In this document: in pieces, positions 17,102 to 25,736 of the stretch
How the letters are laid out: each line of letters opens with the position of its first letter
Position numbering within the stretch: position 1 is the first letter of the stretch
Assembly: GCA_016214985.1 (NCBI GenBank)
Contig: JACRMM010000049.1
Coordinates: 62,001-126,000, forward strand
Source: Deltaproteobacteria bacterium
GTDB lineage: Bacteria > Desulfobacterota > Deferrisomatia > Deferrisomatales > JACRMM01
Length of the DNA: 64,000 nt
Direction of reading: 5' to 3'
Translations under genes and position numbers: made by a program
The notes under the pieces: model-generated
Database searches by the model: none
Told to the model about the DNA's origin: nothing
What the model saw: the letters and a program-made list of their open reading frames with translations, nothing else

Positions 17102-18195
17102 GGTCGGTTCCGGTTCGGCTCTCGGGCAGCGCCTACGAAGTGGTCGTCGGATGGGGCCTGCTGGGGCGGCTCGGGGACGTTGGAGCGGCGGCGGCCGGGC
17201 TGGCAGGCCGTCGGGTGTTCGGGGTGTCGGACACCACGGTGCACCGGCTCTACGGGGAAACCCTGGAGAGAGGCCTTCGGTCGGTGGGCGCGAACCTCGT
17301 GGGCTGGCACCAGCTGCAGCCCGGCGAGGCCTACAAGAACCTGGAGAGCCTCAGCGGCCTCTGGGACGCCCTGGTGGCGGCGAGGCTGGAACGGCGCGAC
17401 TGTGTCGCCGCGCTCGGGGGCGGAGTGGTGGGTGACGTGGCGGGGTTGGCCGCCGCGACCTTCCTGCGGGGCGTCGACCTCTACCAGTTCCCGACCACGG
17501 TGCTCGCCATGGCGGACTCGAGCGTGGGAGGCAAGACCGCCATCGACCACCCGCGCGGCAAGAACTTGATCGGCGCCTTCCACCAGCCGCGCGGCGTCGT
17601 CGGGGATCTGGAGACCCTGGGCACGCTGCCGGAGCGGGAGGTCCGATCCGGGTTCGCCGAGGTGCTCAAGGCCGGTCTGCTCGGGGACCCCGATCTCTTC
17701 GAGCTCCTCGAGCGCCGCGGCCCTGGGGTCACCGCGGACCCCGACGCCGTCGAGGAGGCGCTCGCCCGGGCCGTCGCGGTGAAGGCCCGGGTCGTGGAGG
17801 CCGACGAGAGAGAGGGCGGCGCCCGGGCGCTCCTGAACCTCGGCCACACCCTCGGGCACGCCGTGGAGGTCGCGAGCGGGTACGGAGTGCTCACCCACGG
17901 CGAGGCCGTGGCCCTCGGAACGGCGTTTGCGATCCGAGTGAGCGCGGCCACGGGGCGCCTGGACGCGGGTCAGGCCGACCGCATCCTCGGGGTGCTCGAG
18001 CGGTGGGGCTACCCGGTCAAGCTGCCCGGGATGTCGGCCGAAAAGGTTCTCGACGCCCTGGGACTCGACAAGAAGACGGCGGGAGGCGTGCCCCGGTGGG
18101 TGCTGCTCCGGGGGGTGGGCGCGGCCGAGTGGGGTCAGACCGTACCCTCCGAGATCCTCGAACCCCTCCTCCGGGAGGTGCAGGAAGACTCATGA
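17098..18195 (+). CDS. aroB: 3-dehydroquinate synthase
   Basis: Second step of the shikimate pathway: DAHP to 3-dehydroquinate, NAD+ and a divalent metal required. 365 residues with AALGGGVVGDVAGLAAATFL, FPTTVLAMADSSVGGKTAID, GKNLIGAFHQP, GFAEVLKAGLL and the metal-binding NLGHTLGHAVE. ATGA overlaps link it to aroK upstream and to the vWA lipoprotein downstream. Confidence 0.97.
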   Translation: MRSVPVRLSGSAYEVVVGWGLLGRLGDVGAAAAGLAGRRVFGVSDTTVHRLYGETLERGLRSVGANLVGWHQLQPGEAYKNLESLSGLWDALVAARLERRDCVAALGGGVVGDVAGLAAATFLRGVDLYQFPTTVLAMADSSVGGKTAIDHPRGKNLIGAFHQPRGVVGDLETLGTLPEREVRSGFAEVLKAGLLGDPDLFELLERRGPGVTADPDAVEEALARAVAVKARVVEADEREGGARALLNLGHTLGHAVEVASGYGVLTHGEAVALGTAFAIRVSAATGRLDAGQADRILGVLERWGYPVKLPGMSAEKVLDALGLDKKTAGGVPRWVLLRGVGAAEWGQTVPSEILEPLLREVQEDS

Positions 18196-19307
18196 AACCC
18201 ATGCGAACGCTCCTGACGATCCTCTTCCTCGCCGTCGGCCTCTGCGCCTGCGGGGGCAACGAGTCCAATCCCGGCCCGGCCGAACAGGGGACGGTGACGC
18301 CCGAGTCGCCCTTTCTGGGCTACACCGATTTGAACGACGCGACCGTCACATCCCTTCATCTGACGACAAGCTCTGAGTACGATCCCGACGCGAATCAGGT
18401 TCGCATCTTCGCTCTACTGAAGGACCAGGACGGCGCCTCGCTGTTTCCCCCTGACCACGACTTCAACACGCACAACTTCTATGTCACTTTGAACACGTCG
18501 ATGTCGCCGGTCAACGTGCCTTCGGACGTAGTCGGCTTGTCCATCGAAGCATCAAACGATCAGGTTGTGGCGTTGGTGCTTGACTCGAGCGGATCCATGA
18601 GCGGCCGTGCCAACCCCCAGGACCCCACCGACGCTACGACCCGCCTCGGGGCGGGGCAAGGGGCGGCACGCCTGTTCCTTTCCAAGATGGGCGCGACGGA
18701 TCGCGCGGCGGTGGTGACATTCAGCGACAGTGCGCGAACGGTGCAACCGCTTACGGGCGATGCGGAACTCCTCGGTCAGGCGATCAACTCCCTCACAGCC
18801 ACTGGGGCTACGAACTTTGGGGCGGCCATTGGCGAGGCGGTTCGAGCCGTGGGAACCCGGCCGGGGAAGCGGGCGATGATCCTGCTCACCGACGGCGACG
18901 ACACGATAGACACCATAACAGGGGGGCCGGACGCGTGGCTCAACAACCCGACGAGCACGCGCTACCAGGGCCTACTATTGGCCAAGCAGAACGACTTTCG
19001 GATCTATACGGTGGGCCTTGGAGCCGATATATCCAGTGTGGGAGAGGCGGACCTTCGGACTTTCGCCGCGCAGACCGGCGGCACCTATTTCCCGGCACCC
19101 AGTACGGGATCGCTCGACAACGTATTCGGCAGCACGATCCCTCAGGAACTCTCGGGCCTCGCCCCGGTGGAGACGTACGTACTCTCGTTCCAGAACCCGG
19201 TGCCCCAGCGGAGGGGAAAGGATGTGGCGTACCGTGTCACCGCCTTCTACGTCAACGCCAATGGGAATCTCTACGACAAGTCCCCGGGGACTTACCGGTT
19301 CCCCTGA
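18192..19307 (+). CDS. vWA-domain lipoprotein
   Basis: 371 residues; the ATG overlaps the aroB stop. A lipoprotein signal ends at Cys20 (LCAC). Residues about 125-330 form a von Willebrand factor A domain with a complete MIDAS: LDSSGSMSG (Asp131-x-Ser-x-Ser), a downstream Thr in TATGATNFG, and LLTDGDD (Asp234). Such a metal site normally binds an acidic ligand on a protein partner. The C-terminal 50 residues carry a YRVTAFYVNANG segment. Codon use is less GC-rich than in aroB. A surface adhesion or pilus-related role is inferred from position behind pilMNOPQ, not shown. Confidence 0.8.
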   Translation: MKPMRTLLTILFLAVGLCACGGNESNPGPAEQGTVTPESPFLGYTDLNDATVTSLHLTTSSEYDPDANQVRIFALLKDQDGASLFPPDHDFNTHNFYVTLNTSMSPVNVPSDVVGLSIEASNDQVVALVLDSSGSMSGRANPQDPTDATTRLGAGQGAARLFLSKMGATDRAAVVTFSDSARTVQPLTGDAELLGQAINSLTATGATNFGAAIGEAVRAVGTRPGKRAMILLTDGDDTIDTITGGPDAWLNNPTSTRYQGLLLAKQNDFRIYTVGLGADISSVGEADLRTFAAQTGGTYFPAPSTGSLDNVFGSTIPQELSGLAPVETYVLSFQNPVPQRRGKDVAYRVTAFYVNANGNLYDKSPGTYRFP

Positions 19308-19329
19308 CTGCACAGGAGCGCGTGAGACC

Positions 19330-20001
19330 ATGCCAAAGGTCATCCTTCTCAGCCTTCTCGCCACTACCCTCGCCCTGCCGTTGGTTGGCTGCGGCGTCTC
19401 CGATGACTTTCAGGCCGGCAACCGCCTGGTCGTCACCAGCCTCACCGACTCGAACGATCACAGTGTGCCGATCTTCAATGCTGTAGTGAAGACCGACGAC
19501 TCCGGCAAGGACGGCGATCCTGCCACGGTGGACACGGACGGCAGCCAGGGGGATCACTTCCCTGACGATGGGGAGAAGGTCTTGGAGCCGTTGAGTGACG
19601 ATCTCGCGAAGGTCGGGCTGAAGAATGTGACGCGTCTTGGCGTGGATCCCGGCGTCCCTCTCACCGTCTATCGCGTAGATGTTACGTATCGGGACGGAAA
19701 CGGAAAGACCCGGGACTTTGCACCGCGTAAGTCTTATGACGTGAGCTTTGCCATTGACCCGGATGGCACGGGCGACCTGACGTTCGTCATCGTGCCGTGG
19801 GATATGAAAGCCAACGGGCTCGAATGGTATTTCCTCTTCGGAACCTCTGAAGAGCTGGCTGTGGTTCGGCAGTGGACTGCTGTCGTCGACGTCTATGCTA
19901 GGGACCAACTCAACAGCGACGACGTACACGCGCAAGGCAAGATGTCTATTCGGTTCATCAATCCCATGGTCGAAACCGTGGGGACCGGCACGACGCCATA
20001 G
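19330..20001 (+). CDS. Secreted lipoprotein of unknown function
   Basis: 223 residues with a lipobox LVGC (Cys21) and an AGGAG ribosome-binding site 9 bases upstream. I recognise no family. The mature part begins GVSDDFQAGNRLVVTSLTDS and is predicted beta-rich, with an acidic linker (about residues 57-85), and ends with RFINPMVETVGTGTTP. It lies between the vWA lipoprotein and the Ig-like protein with short gaps (22 and 46 bases), so it is probably co-expressed with them. Codon use is less biased than that of core genes. Confidence 0.65.
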   Translation: MPKVILLSLLATTLALPLVGCGVSDDFQAGNRLVVTSLTDSNDHSVPIFNAVVKTDDSGKDGDPATVDTDGSQGDHFPDDGEKVLEPLSDDLAKVGLKNVTRLGVDPGVPLTVYRVDVTYRDGNGKTRDFAPRKSYDVSFAIDPDGTGDLTFVIVPWDMKANGLEWYFLFGTSEELAVVRQWTAVVDVYARDQLNSDDVHAQGKMSIRFINPMVETVGTGTTP

Positions 20002-20047
20002 CAGGTCGCCGCTTCTGGGCCCCACGCGCCACCTCAGGAGACGTCCA

Positions 20048-22924
20048 ATGCTGACTACTCGTCGCGCTTTTCGTGACAGCCTTCTCGCCTCGATCGCGGT
20101 CCTTCTCACAGGCGTTCTGATGGTCGGCTGCGGCTCTCAATCCTCTCGCAGTGCACCTGAGCTGCCCCCGCCGGTCGACGGCGGAGGTGGCGGTGGTGGA
20201 GGTGGCGGAGGTGGGACGGTCGCGCCGCTCAAAGTCACGGTGACGGCGGTGGAGCCCACGATCACCGCCGGCGGCGTCGAAGCGCTGCTGCAGGCGACGG
20301 TCGTCCAGTCGGACACGCTCGCGCCGGTGGCGGGCGCGAGCGTGGCGTTCAGCGTCAGCGCCTCGTCCGTTGCCTCGCTGAGCCCCTCCTCCTCAACGAC
20401 CGCCGCCGACGGCAAGACCACGGTTCCGATCCTGCTCTCGGGCCACCGCGCCGGCGCGGTGACCGTGACCGCGCGGGCGACCAAGTCGACGGCGAGCGGC
20501 TCGGGTACCACGTCGGTCGTTGTGGTGGCCCCTGAGGTCAGCATCTCGGTCAGCGAGTCGGTGGGGACCGCCAACGACGGGATCATCGCCGCCGGGCCTC
20601 CCAACGGCGCCGGCGCCCAGATCAAGGTCAAGGTGCTCGACGACCGCGGCGATCCTCTCGTCGGAGCGACGGTGACGTTCACGAAGAGCCTGGGGGACTT
20701 CGACGCCACGACGGCTGCGACCGATGCGAGCGGCGAGGCGCAGGTGAAGCTCACGAGCACGCAGATCGGGTCGTCGGTCGTGTCGGCCAGCGTGCTCGGC
20801 GTGACCACGGCCTCGGTCACGATCGCCGTTGTGCCGGCTGCGGTCGAAAGCCTGACGCTGACGCCCAGCGTCGACCAGATCGTGCCGAACGGGGTGGCCT
20901 CCCTCTCGGTCGCCGCGGCCGACAAGTACGGCAACGCCATCACCCGAGGAACCGTGACCTTCGGGGTGTCCTCGGGTCCCGGCGACGTGGACCCGGCAAC
21001 GATCGACCTGGCCGTATCGGACAGCGCCAACTTCAGCTCTCCGACGCAGGGCACGTCGACGGTCACGGCGACGCTCGGGGGTGTGACCAAGGCAGTCGTG
21101 ATCCGCGTCGAGCGACGGCTCGCCGGCGAACCCTCCCGCATCCAGTTCGAGGTCTCGGAGCCGGAGATCACCGTGCAGGGCGGGGGCGGCAAGGAGAGCT
21201 CGACGATCCAGACCACCGTGCTCGACGTCAACGGCGCTCCCATCGATGACGCAAAGGTCAGCAGCAACATCGAGTTCAAGATCCTCCGGGGGCCGCGAGG
21301 GGTGAAGCTCGACGGCATCGCCGGGATCAACCAGGTCCTGACGCGCACCACCCGGAGCGGCGTGGTAGCGGTGGCGCTCCAGAGCGGCGACCGGCCGGGA
21401 ACCGTGGACGTGGAGGTCTCGGTGGTTCTCGACGCCGAGGGGAACCGGCTCTCGGCGCCCATCACGGCCGTCGTACCGAAGATCACGGTCCGCTCGGGTG
21501 CTCCGGCGAGCGTATTCCTCACGCGCTCCAACGCGATCCAGAGCCCGGGTCTGCGCGGAAACGGCACGATCACTCACGAGTACAAGGCGTCGGTGTCGGA
21601 CCTCTGGGGAAACAGCGTGCCGGACGGCACGATCGTCTACTTCGCCCAGTTCAAAGACATGATCCTCGAGTGCCGGAACCAGGACGTGTTCGACCCCTAC
21701 AACCCGACCGCGGTCAACGGCTTCCGGACGGAGACGTGCGCAGGGGGGAGTCTCGTGCCGAGCGCCGACCCGGTCGGCGATCCGCGGGCGACCTTTACGA
21801 GCGGGGGCGTGAGCCTCACCGGCGTCAAGCCCGGAGACCTCCTCGCGATCGTTACGGAGTCGAACCCGAACGGGCTGGGGGGGTATATCATCAGCGAGGT
21901 CGTGAACGGCACGACGCTCCGGCTCGAGGGAGACGTTGACTCGGCTGCGTCCGGGCTCGAGTGGGCGATCGGGAACTCGGTGCCCCAGGGCGGCGTGGTG
22001 TTCACGACCGAGGGTGAGGCCTCGACCGTCGGCGGGTGGGCGACGTGGCCGAGCACCTACGCGGGGGAGCTCGTCAACGCGCCGGTGTACGTCTACGCGC
22101 AGTCCGGCAGCGGCACCCGCGGGCACGCCCGTTCCTACCAGCTGGCGTGGAAGGCCGACACCGAGGTCCGCCAGACCGGAGGGCCTGCGGACGGCGACAA
22201 AATTAACGTGCTGTACTCGGACGCGAACGGAGACGGTCGCTGGAACATGCGCGAGCCGTTCACGGATACGAACGGAAATGGCAAGTGGGATACGGGGGAG
22301 CCCTTCGTCGACAAGGGCAATGGCGTGTACGACGTGGGTGAGCCCTTCGTCGACAAGGGCAACGGCGTGTACGACGTGGGCGAGCCCTTCGTTGACGCCA
22401 ACGGCAACGGCATCTACGACGTGGGCGAAGTCTTCACCGACCTCGCCAACGGCAAGTACGACCTGGGCGAGGTCTTCACCGACGTGGGCAACGGGGTGTG
22501 GGACTCGGGCGATCCCCTGGGCTTCTACGGCTTCTCCTTTCAGCTCCTCGATGCCTCGACGCCAACGCCGTACCCCCTCACGGGCGTTCCGGTGACCGTC
22601 GGCGCAAGCGGAGGCTTCCTCTCCGTAGACGACGACATCGTCGTGCTCGGAAGCGTCTTCAAGGGGGTTGTTTATGGGAGCGTGGACCTGGTCGGCGACT
22701 TCTCCGCCGACCGCACGGACCTGGACGGAGACGGCGTCGCCGACGACCTGATCGGCTGGGGCGTGCGCCTGGAGACCACAGCGCGAAGGATCGCGACGGG
22801 CTACCCGGGCGGCGAGATCTTCTTCGACTGGTCGCCTCCGCCTACCGCGGTAACGGGCGACGAGTTCGTCATCAGCGTCTCCGGCGGAGGGATGACCCGA
22901 AAGATCAAGGTGACGATCAAGTGA
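20048..22924 (+). CDS. Large Ig-like (Big_1/invasin-type) surface lipoprotein with Ca-loop-like repeats
   Basis: 958 residues. The lipobox is LMVGC (Cys28), followed by a 12-glycine linker at about residues 45-56. Residues about 60-550 contain several bacterial Ig-like (Big_1-type) domains with the signatures LQATVVQSDTLAPVAGASV, VKVLDDRGDPLVGATVTF, ASGEAQVKLTS and DKYGNAITRGTVTF. A region rich in D-x-N-G-D/N-G loops (about residues 725-822) holds six tandem repeats of 14-15 residues. The C-terminal 130 residues form another beta domain. This is typical of outer-surface stalk or adhesin proteins. An AGGAG ribosome-binding site precedes the ATG, and the stop overlaps the next GTG. Confidence 0.8.
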   Translation: MLTTRRAFRDSLLASIAVLLTGVLMVGCGSQSSRSAPELPPPVDGGGGGGGGGGGGTVAPLKVTVTAVEPTITAGGVEALLQATVVQSDTLAPVAGASVAFSVSASSVASLSPSSSTTAADGKTTVPILLSGHRAGAVTVTARATKSTASGSGTTSVVVVAPEVSISVSESVGTANDGIIAAGPPNGAGAQIKVKVLDDRGDPLVGATVTFTKSLGDFDATTAATDASGEAQVKLTSTQIGSSVVSASVLGVTTASVTIAVVPAAVESLTLTPSVDQIVPNGVASLSVAAADKYGNAITRGTVTFGVSSGPGDVDPATIDLAVSDSANFSSPTQGTSTVTATLGGVTKAVVIRVERRLAGEPSRIQFEVSEPEITVQGGGGKESSTIQTTVLDVNGAPIDDAKVSSNIEFKILRGPRGVKLDGIAGINQVLTRTTRSGVVAVALQSGDRPGTVDVEVSVVLDAEGNRLSAPITAVVPKITVRSGAPASVFLTRSNAIQSPGLRGNGTITHEYKASVSDLWGNSVPDGTIVYFAQFKDMILECRNQDVFDPYNPTAVNGFRTETCAGGSLVPSADPVGDPRATFTSGGVSLTGVKPGDLLAIVTESNPNGLGGYIISEVVNGTTLRLEGDVDSAASGLEWAIGNSVPQGGVVFTTEGEASTVGGWATWPSTYAGELVNAPVYVYAQSGSGTRGHARSYQLAWKADTEVRQTGGPADGDKINVLYSDANGDGRWNMREPFTDTNGNGKWDTGEPFVDKGNGVYDVGEPFVDKGNGVYDVGEPFVDANGNGIYDVGEVFTDLANGKYDLGEVFTDVGNGVWDSGDPLGFYGFSFQLLDASTPTPYPLTGVPVTVGASGGFLSVDDDIVVLGSVFKGVVYGSVDLVGDFSADRTDLDGDGVADDLIGWGVRLETTARRIATGYPGGEIFFDWSPPPTAVTGDEFVISVSGGGMTRKIKVTIK
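22253..22510 (+). repeat. Six tandem 42-45 bp repeats encoding E-P-F-x-D-x-x-N-G-x-Y/W-D-x-G
   Basis: Units start at 22253, 22298, 22340, 22382, 22427 and 22469. Units at 22298 and 22340 are nearly identical at DNA level; the others have diverged. The D-x-N-G-N-G-x-Y-D loop resembles calcium-binding loops of dockerin or thrombospondin type-3 repeats, but the match is by eye. Copy number may vary between strains. Confidence 0.75.
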
Positions 22925-23301
22925 ATGCGGCTGCCTCTCCCCTTCACGGGCGCCTGGCGGCGGTGCGAGCTGCCGGAGGCCCGGGGCCTGCGGCGCTCTG
23001 GATCGAGATGCTGACGCCCGAAGAGGGGCTCGAGGAGGCTCGGGCGCGCTCCGGGCCGGTGTTTCGGCTTCAGGAGGCTCGTGCCTTGCTGCAGCTCGAG
23101 CGGGGGGCCGAGGCGGCGTCGCTCATGGGCGGACTCGGCGAGCTTCCCGAGGGCTTGGAAGCGGTCCGGCGGGCGCTGCTCGAATCGACCCTGCCGGAGA
23201 AAGACGGGACACCGGGGGGGCAGGCGCCGCGGCGCGCCGAGAGAGCTCTGCCGCGGTGGTTGGACAGGGTGCAGACGTGGAGGAAGGTGCTCCGTGTCTG
23301 A
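22921..23301 (+). CDS. Hypothetical protein between surface cassette and aroQ
   Basis: 126 residues from a GTG overlapping the stop of the Ig-like gene. I do not recognise it. It is Ala/Leu/Arg-rich and probably helical, with LTPEEGLEEARARS and LQEARALLQLERGAEAASLM resembling a single TPR-like helix pair, and a basic C terminus (RRAERALPRWLDRVQTWRKV). It overlaps the next gene by 8 bases. Given its place in the gene train it may be an old member of the aro operon. Confidence 0.6.
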   Translation: MNAAASPLHGRLAAVRAAGGPGPAALWIEMLTPEEGLEEARARSGPVFRLQEARALLQLERGAEAASLMGGLGELPEGLEAVRRALLESTLPEKDGTPGGQAPRRAERALPRWLDRVQTWRKVLRV

Positions 23302-23644
23302 GTTCGAGCAGGCTCTGGAAGAGCTCGCCCAGACCCTGGGCGACGCGCGGGCGGCCGCGGTGCTGGAGACGTCGGGCATCGAGCTCGCCGTATGGGGCAG
23401 CGCGGACTTTGAGACGGTCACCGCCGAGGTGGCCGAGCTCTGGAAGGCCGCGGGGTCGTCCGAGGGCCTGAGCCCGGAACCTCCCGAGTCCGTCGTGGTC
23501 CATGGGCCCCACGGGACGTGGATCGTTCTGCCCCTGGGCGCCGACTACCTCCTGGCCCTGCTCGCCGGCCCCGATCTCCCGGCCGGGAAGGCCCGTTTTT
23601 ACGCCCACGAGTGGGCGCAGGAGCACCGGGAGGCGTTTGCGTGA
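23294..23644 (+). CDS. Roadblock/LC7-like small protein
   Basis: 116 residues from GTG 23294. The pattern [36 protein letters not shown], a helix followed by a strand with a small G-E-L-A motif (residues about 4-38), and [16 protein letters not shown] (a later strand) resemble the Roadblock/LC7 fold seen in MglB-type GTPase regulators. The similarity is weak and judged by eye. The stop overlaps the aroQ GTG. If correct, it could regulate a small GTPase or act in polarity and motility, which would suit a pilus operon. Confidence 0.55.
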   Translation: MSEFEQALEELAQTLGDARAAAVLETSGIELAVWGSADFETVTAEVAELWKAAGSSEGLSPEPPESVVVHGPHGTWIVLPLGADYLLALLAGPDLPAGKARFYAHEWAQEHREAFA

Positions 23645-24084
23645 GAATCCTCGTGCTCCACGGCCCGAACCTGAACCTGCTCGGGACGCGGGAGCCCGGC
23701 ACGTACGGAGCGGAGACGCTTGCCGCTATCCAGGGGAGCCTGCGGGAGCTGGCAGGGGAGCTCGGTGTCGAAGTGGAGTTCTTCCAGTCCAACTCGGAAG
23801 GGGCGCTGGTCGACGCGGTCCAGGCCGCTTACGGCCGCTTCGATGGCATCGTCGCGAACCCGGCGGCGTATACCCACACGAGCATCGCCTTGCGCGACGC
23901 GCTCCTGGCCGTGGCCGTCCCCTTCGTGGAGGTGCACCTGTCGAACGTGCACGCCCGGGAGCCGTTCCGGCACCGGTCGCTCTTGGCCGACGCGGCCCTG
24001 GGGACCGTGGCGGGGTTCGGGGCCGATAGCTACCGCCTGGGGCTGCGCGGTCTCGTGGCCGCGCTCGCGCTGGAGAGAGGATAG
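23641..24084 (+). CDS. aroQ: 3-dehydroquinate dehydratase, type II
   Basis: Third shikimate step: 3-dehydroquinate to 3-dehydroshikimate by anti elimination. 147 residues, the standard size of the dodecameric type II enzyme. [19 protein letters not shown] carries the catalytic tyrosine (TYG), [15 protein letters not shown] and [16 protein letters not shown] the substrate loop, and [17 protein letters not shown] the catalytic histidine region. The GTG overlaps the stop of the Roadblock-like gene. Confidence 0.97.
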   Translation: MRILVLHGPNLNLLGTREPGTYGAETLAAIQGSLRELAGELGVEVEFFQSNSEGALVDAVQAAYGRFDGIVANPAAYTHTSIALRDALLAVAVPFVEVHLSNVHAREPFRHRSLLADAALGTVAGFGADSYRLGLRGLVAALALERG

Positions 24085-24091
24085 GGACGCT

Positions 24092-25207
24092 GTGACCAAC
24101 CCTGGGGGAGCCGACGATCGCGGCGGCGCGCGCCTGGCTCGGGCCCGGGATCTGCTCTCCCTCCGGGGCCTCGGTGCCCTTCTAATCTCCGACCTCCTCA
24201 ACATCCGATACCTGTGCGGGTTCACCGGCTCCAACGGGCTGCTCCTGGTGCTGCCGGGCCGCGCCGTCTTCTTCACCGACTCGCGCTACACCCTTCAGGC
24301 CCGGGAGGAGGTTCAGGGCGCCGAGGTGGTGGAGGCGCCGGAGTTGGATCCGGCCGGCGGGGAGGCGGTTCGAACCGCGAGCATCACCCGCCTGGGCGTG
24401 GAAGAGAAGAGCCTTCCGGTCGCCCGGTGGCGAAAGCTCGGCGGGCTTCTGCCCGACGCCGAGCTCGAGGACGTCAGCGAGTCCCTGGACGCGCTTCGGT
24501 GGAGCAAGGACGCCGGCGAGCTGCAGCGGTTGCGCGACGCCGCACAGCTTGCGGAGGGAGCCCTCCGGGCCGTGCTGCCGAAGCTGCGTCCCGGGGTCTC
24601 CGAGGCAGAGGTCGCCCTGGCCTATCAGGTCGAGGCGCTGCGCCTAGGGGCTGACGCCCTCTCCTTCGATACGATCGTCGCCGGAGGGCCCCGGGCTGCG
24701 CTTCCGCACGCGCATCCCGGGGGCCGGCGCTTCGAGCGCGGTGACCTCGTGATCGTGGACTTCGGCGTGCGCCTGGCCGGGTACTGCTCCGACGAGACCG
24801 TCACGGTCCCGGTGGGTCGGGTGGAAGAGGAGGCCCGACGGGTGTACGATACGGTCTGCCGAGCCCAGCAGGCGGCCCTGGCCCTCGTTGGGCCCGGCGT
24901 GCGCCTGGTGGAGGTGGACCGGGCGGCGCGCCAGGTGATCGCCGAGGCGGGATACGCCGAGCGGTTCGGGCACGGCACGGGCCACGGCGTGGGTCTCGCC
25001 GTTCACGAGGCGCCCACCGTCAGCACCCGATCGAACGATTCCGCGGAGGCGGGGATGGTGTTTACGGTCGAGCCCGGCATCTACCTCCCGGAGCGGTTCG
25101 GCGTGCGCCTGGAAGACACGATCTACGTCACGTCGGGTGGCCCGGAGCGCGTCACGGCTGTGCCGAAGGAGTTCGGCGCGGTCTGGGATTGGGCCGCGCG
25201 CGGCTGA
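24092..25207 (+). CDS. M24 metallopeptidase (Xaa-Pro aminopeptidase/dipeptidase-like)
   Basis: 371 residues from GTG 24092, 7 bases after aroQ. The N-terminal creatinase-like domain has LLISDLLNIRYLCGFTGSNG. The C-terminal pita-bread domain has dimetal ligands in IVDFGVRLAGYCSDETVT (two Asp), GHGTGHGVGLAVHE (His), VFTVEPGIYLPERFG (Glu) and VRLEDTIYVT (Glu). It cleaves N-terminal residues next to proline. In Geobacter relatives it is followed by efp; here efp is absent and gcvH follows. Confidence 0.92.
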   Translation: MTNPGGADDRGGARLARARDLLSLRGLGALLISDLLNIRYLCGFTGSNGLLLVLPGRAVFFTDSRYTLQAREEVQGAEVVEAPELDPAGGEAVRTASITRLGVEEKSLPVARWRKLGGLLPDAELEDVSESLDALRWSKDAGELQRLRDAAQLAEGALRAVLPKLRPGVSEAEVALAYQVEALRLGADALSFDTIVAGGPRAALPHAHPGGRRFERGDLVIVDFGVRLAGYCSDETVTVPVGRVEEEARRVYDTVCRAQQAALALVGPGVRLVEVDRAARQVIAEAGYAERFGHGTGHGVGLAVHEAPTVSTRSNDSAEAGMVFTVEPGIYLPERFGVRLEDTIYVTSGGPERVTAVPKEFGAVWDWAARG

Positions 25208-25290
25208 CCGCCCCGGACAGGCCGGGCGTGCCGCCGACTCGCTTGCCCAGCAGAGTGGACCCGCCAAACAGCGGCCCAACCAGAGGAGCC

Positions 25291-25689
25291 ATGTACTTCC
25301 CTGACAACCTCCTCTACCATCCGGAGCACACCTGGGTCCGTGTCGAGGGCGACCGCGCGACCGTGGGCATCACGGACCACGCCCAGAAGGCACTCGGCGA
25401 CGTGGTCTTCGTCGAGCTGCCCAAGGTCGGCCGGCGGCTCACGTCCGGGGGCGGTTTCGGTTCGGTCGAGTCTACGAAGTCGGTTTCCGAGCTCTTCAGC
25501 CCCGTGGCTGGGGAGGTCGTGGAGGTCAACGCGTCTCTGGAAGACGCTCCCGAGGCCATCAACGACGACCCCTACGGCGCGGGGTGGATGATCGCGGTGC
25601 GACTCGAGTCCGAGTTCGACGCCTCCGGGCTGCTCGAGGCCGAAGCGTACCGGGTAAGGGTCTCGGAAGGGGCGGCCGACTCCGAGTGA
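25291..25689 (+). CDS. gcvH: Glycine cleavage system H protein
   Basis: Lipoyl carrier that shuttles the methylamine group between the P and T proteins. 132 residues with an AGAGGAGCC ribosome-binding site. The lipoylated lysine is Lys63 in the motif FGSVESTKSVSELFSPVAG. No gcvP or gcvT is nearby. A lone gcvH could also serve as a lipoyl-transfer intermediate. Confidence 0.95.
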   Translation: MYFPDNLLYHPEHTWVRVEGDRATVGITDHAQKALGDVVFVELPKVGRRLTSGGGFGSVESTKSVSELFSPVAGEVVEVNASLEDAPEAINDDPYGAGWMIAVRLESEFDASGLLEAEAYRVRVSEGAADSE

Positions 25690-25736
25690 GACAGCGACCG
25701 ACAACCCTCCACTGACGAAGGATTGCAGACGAGCCC

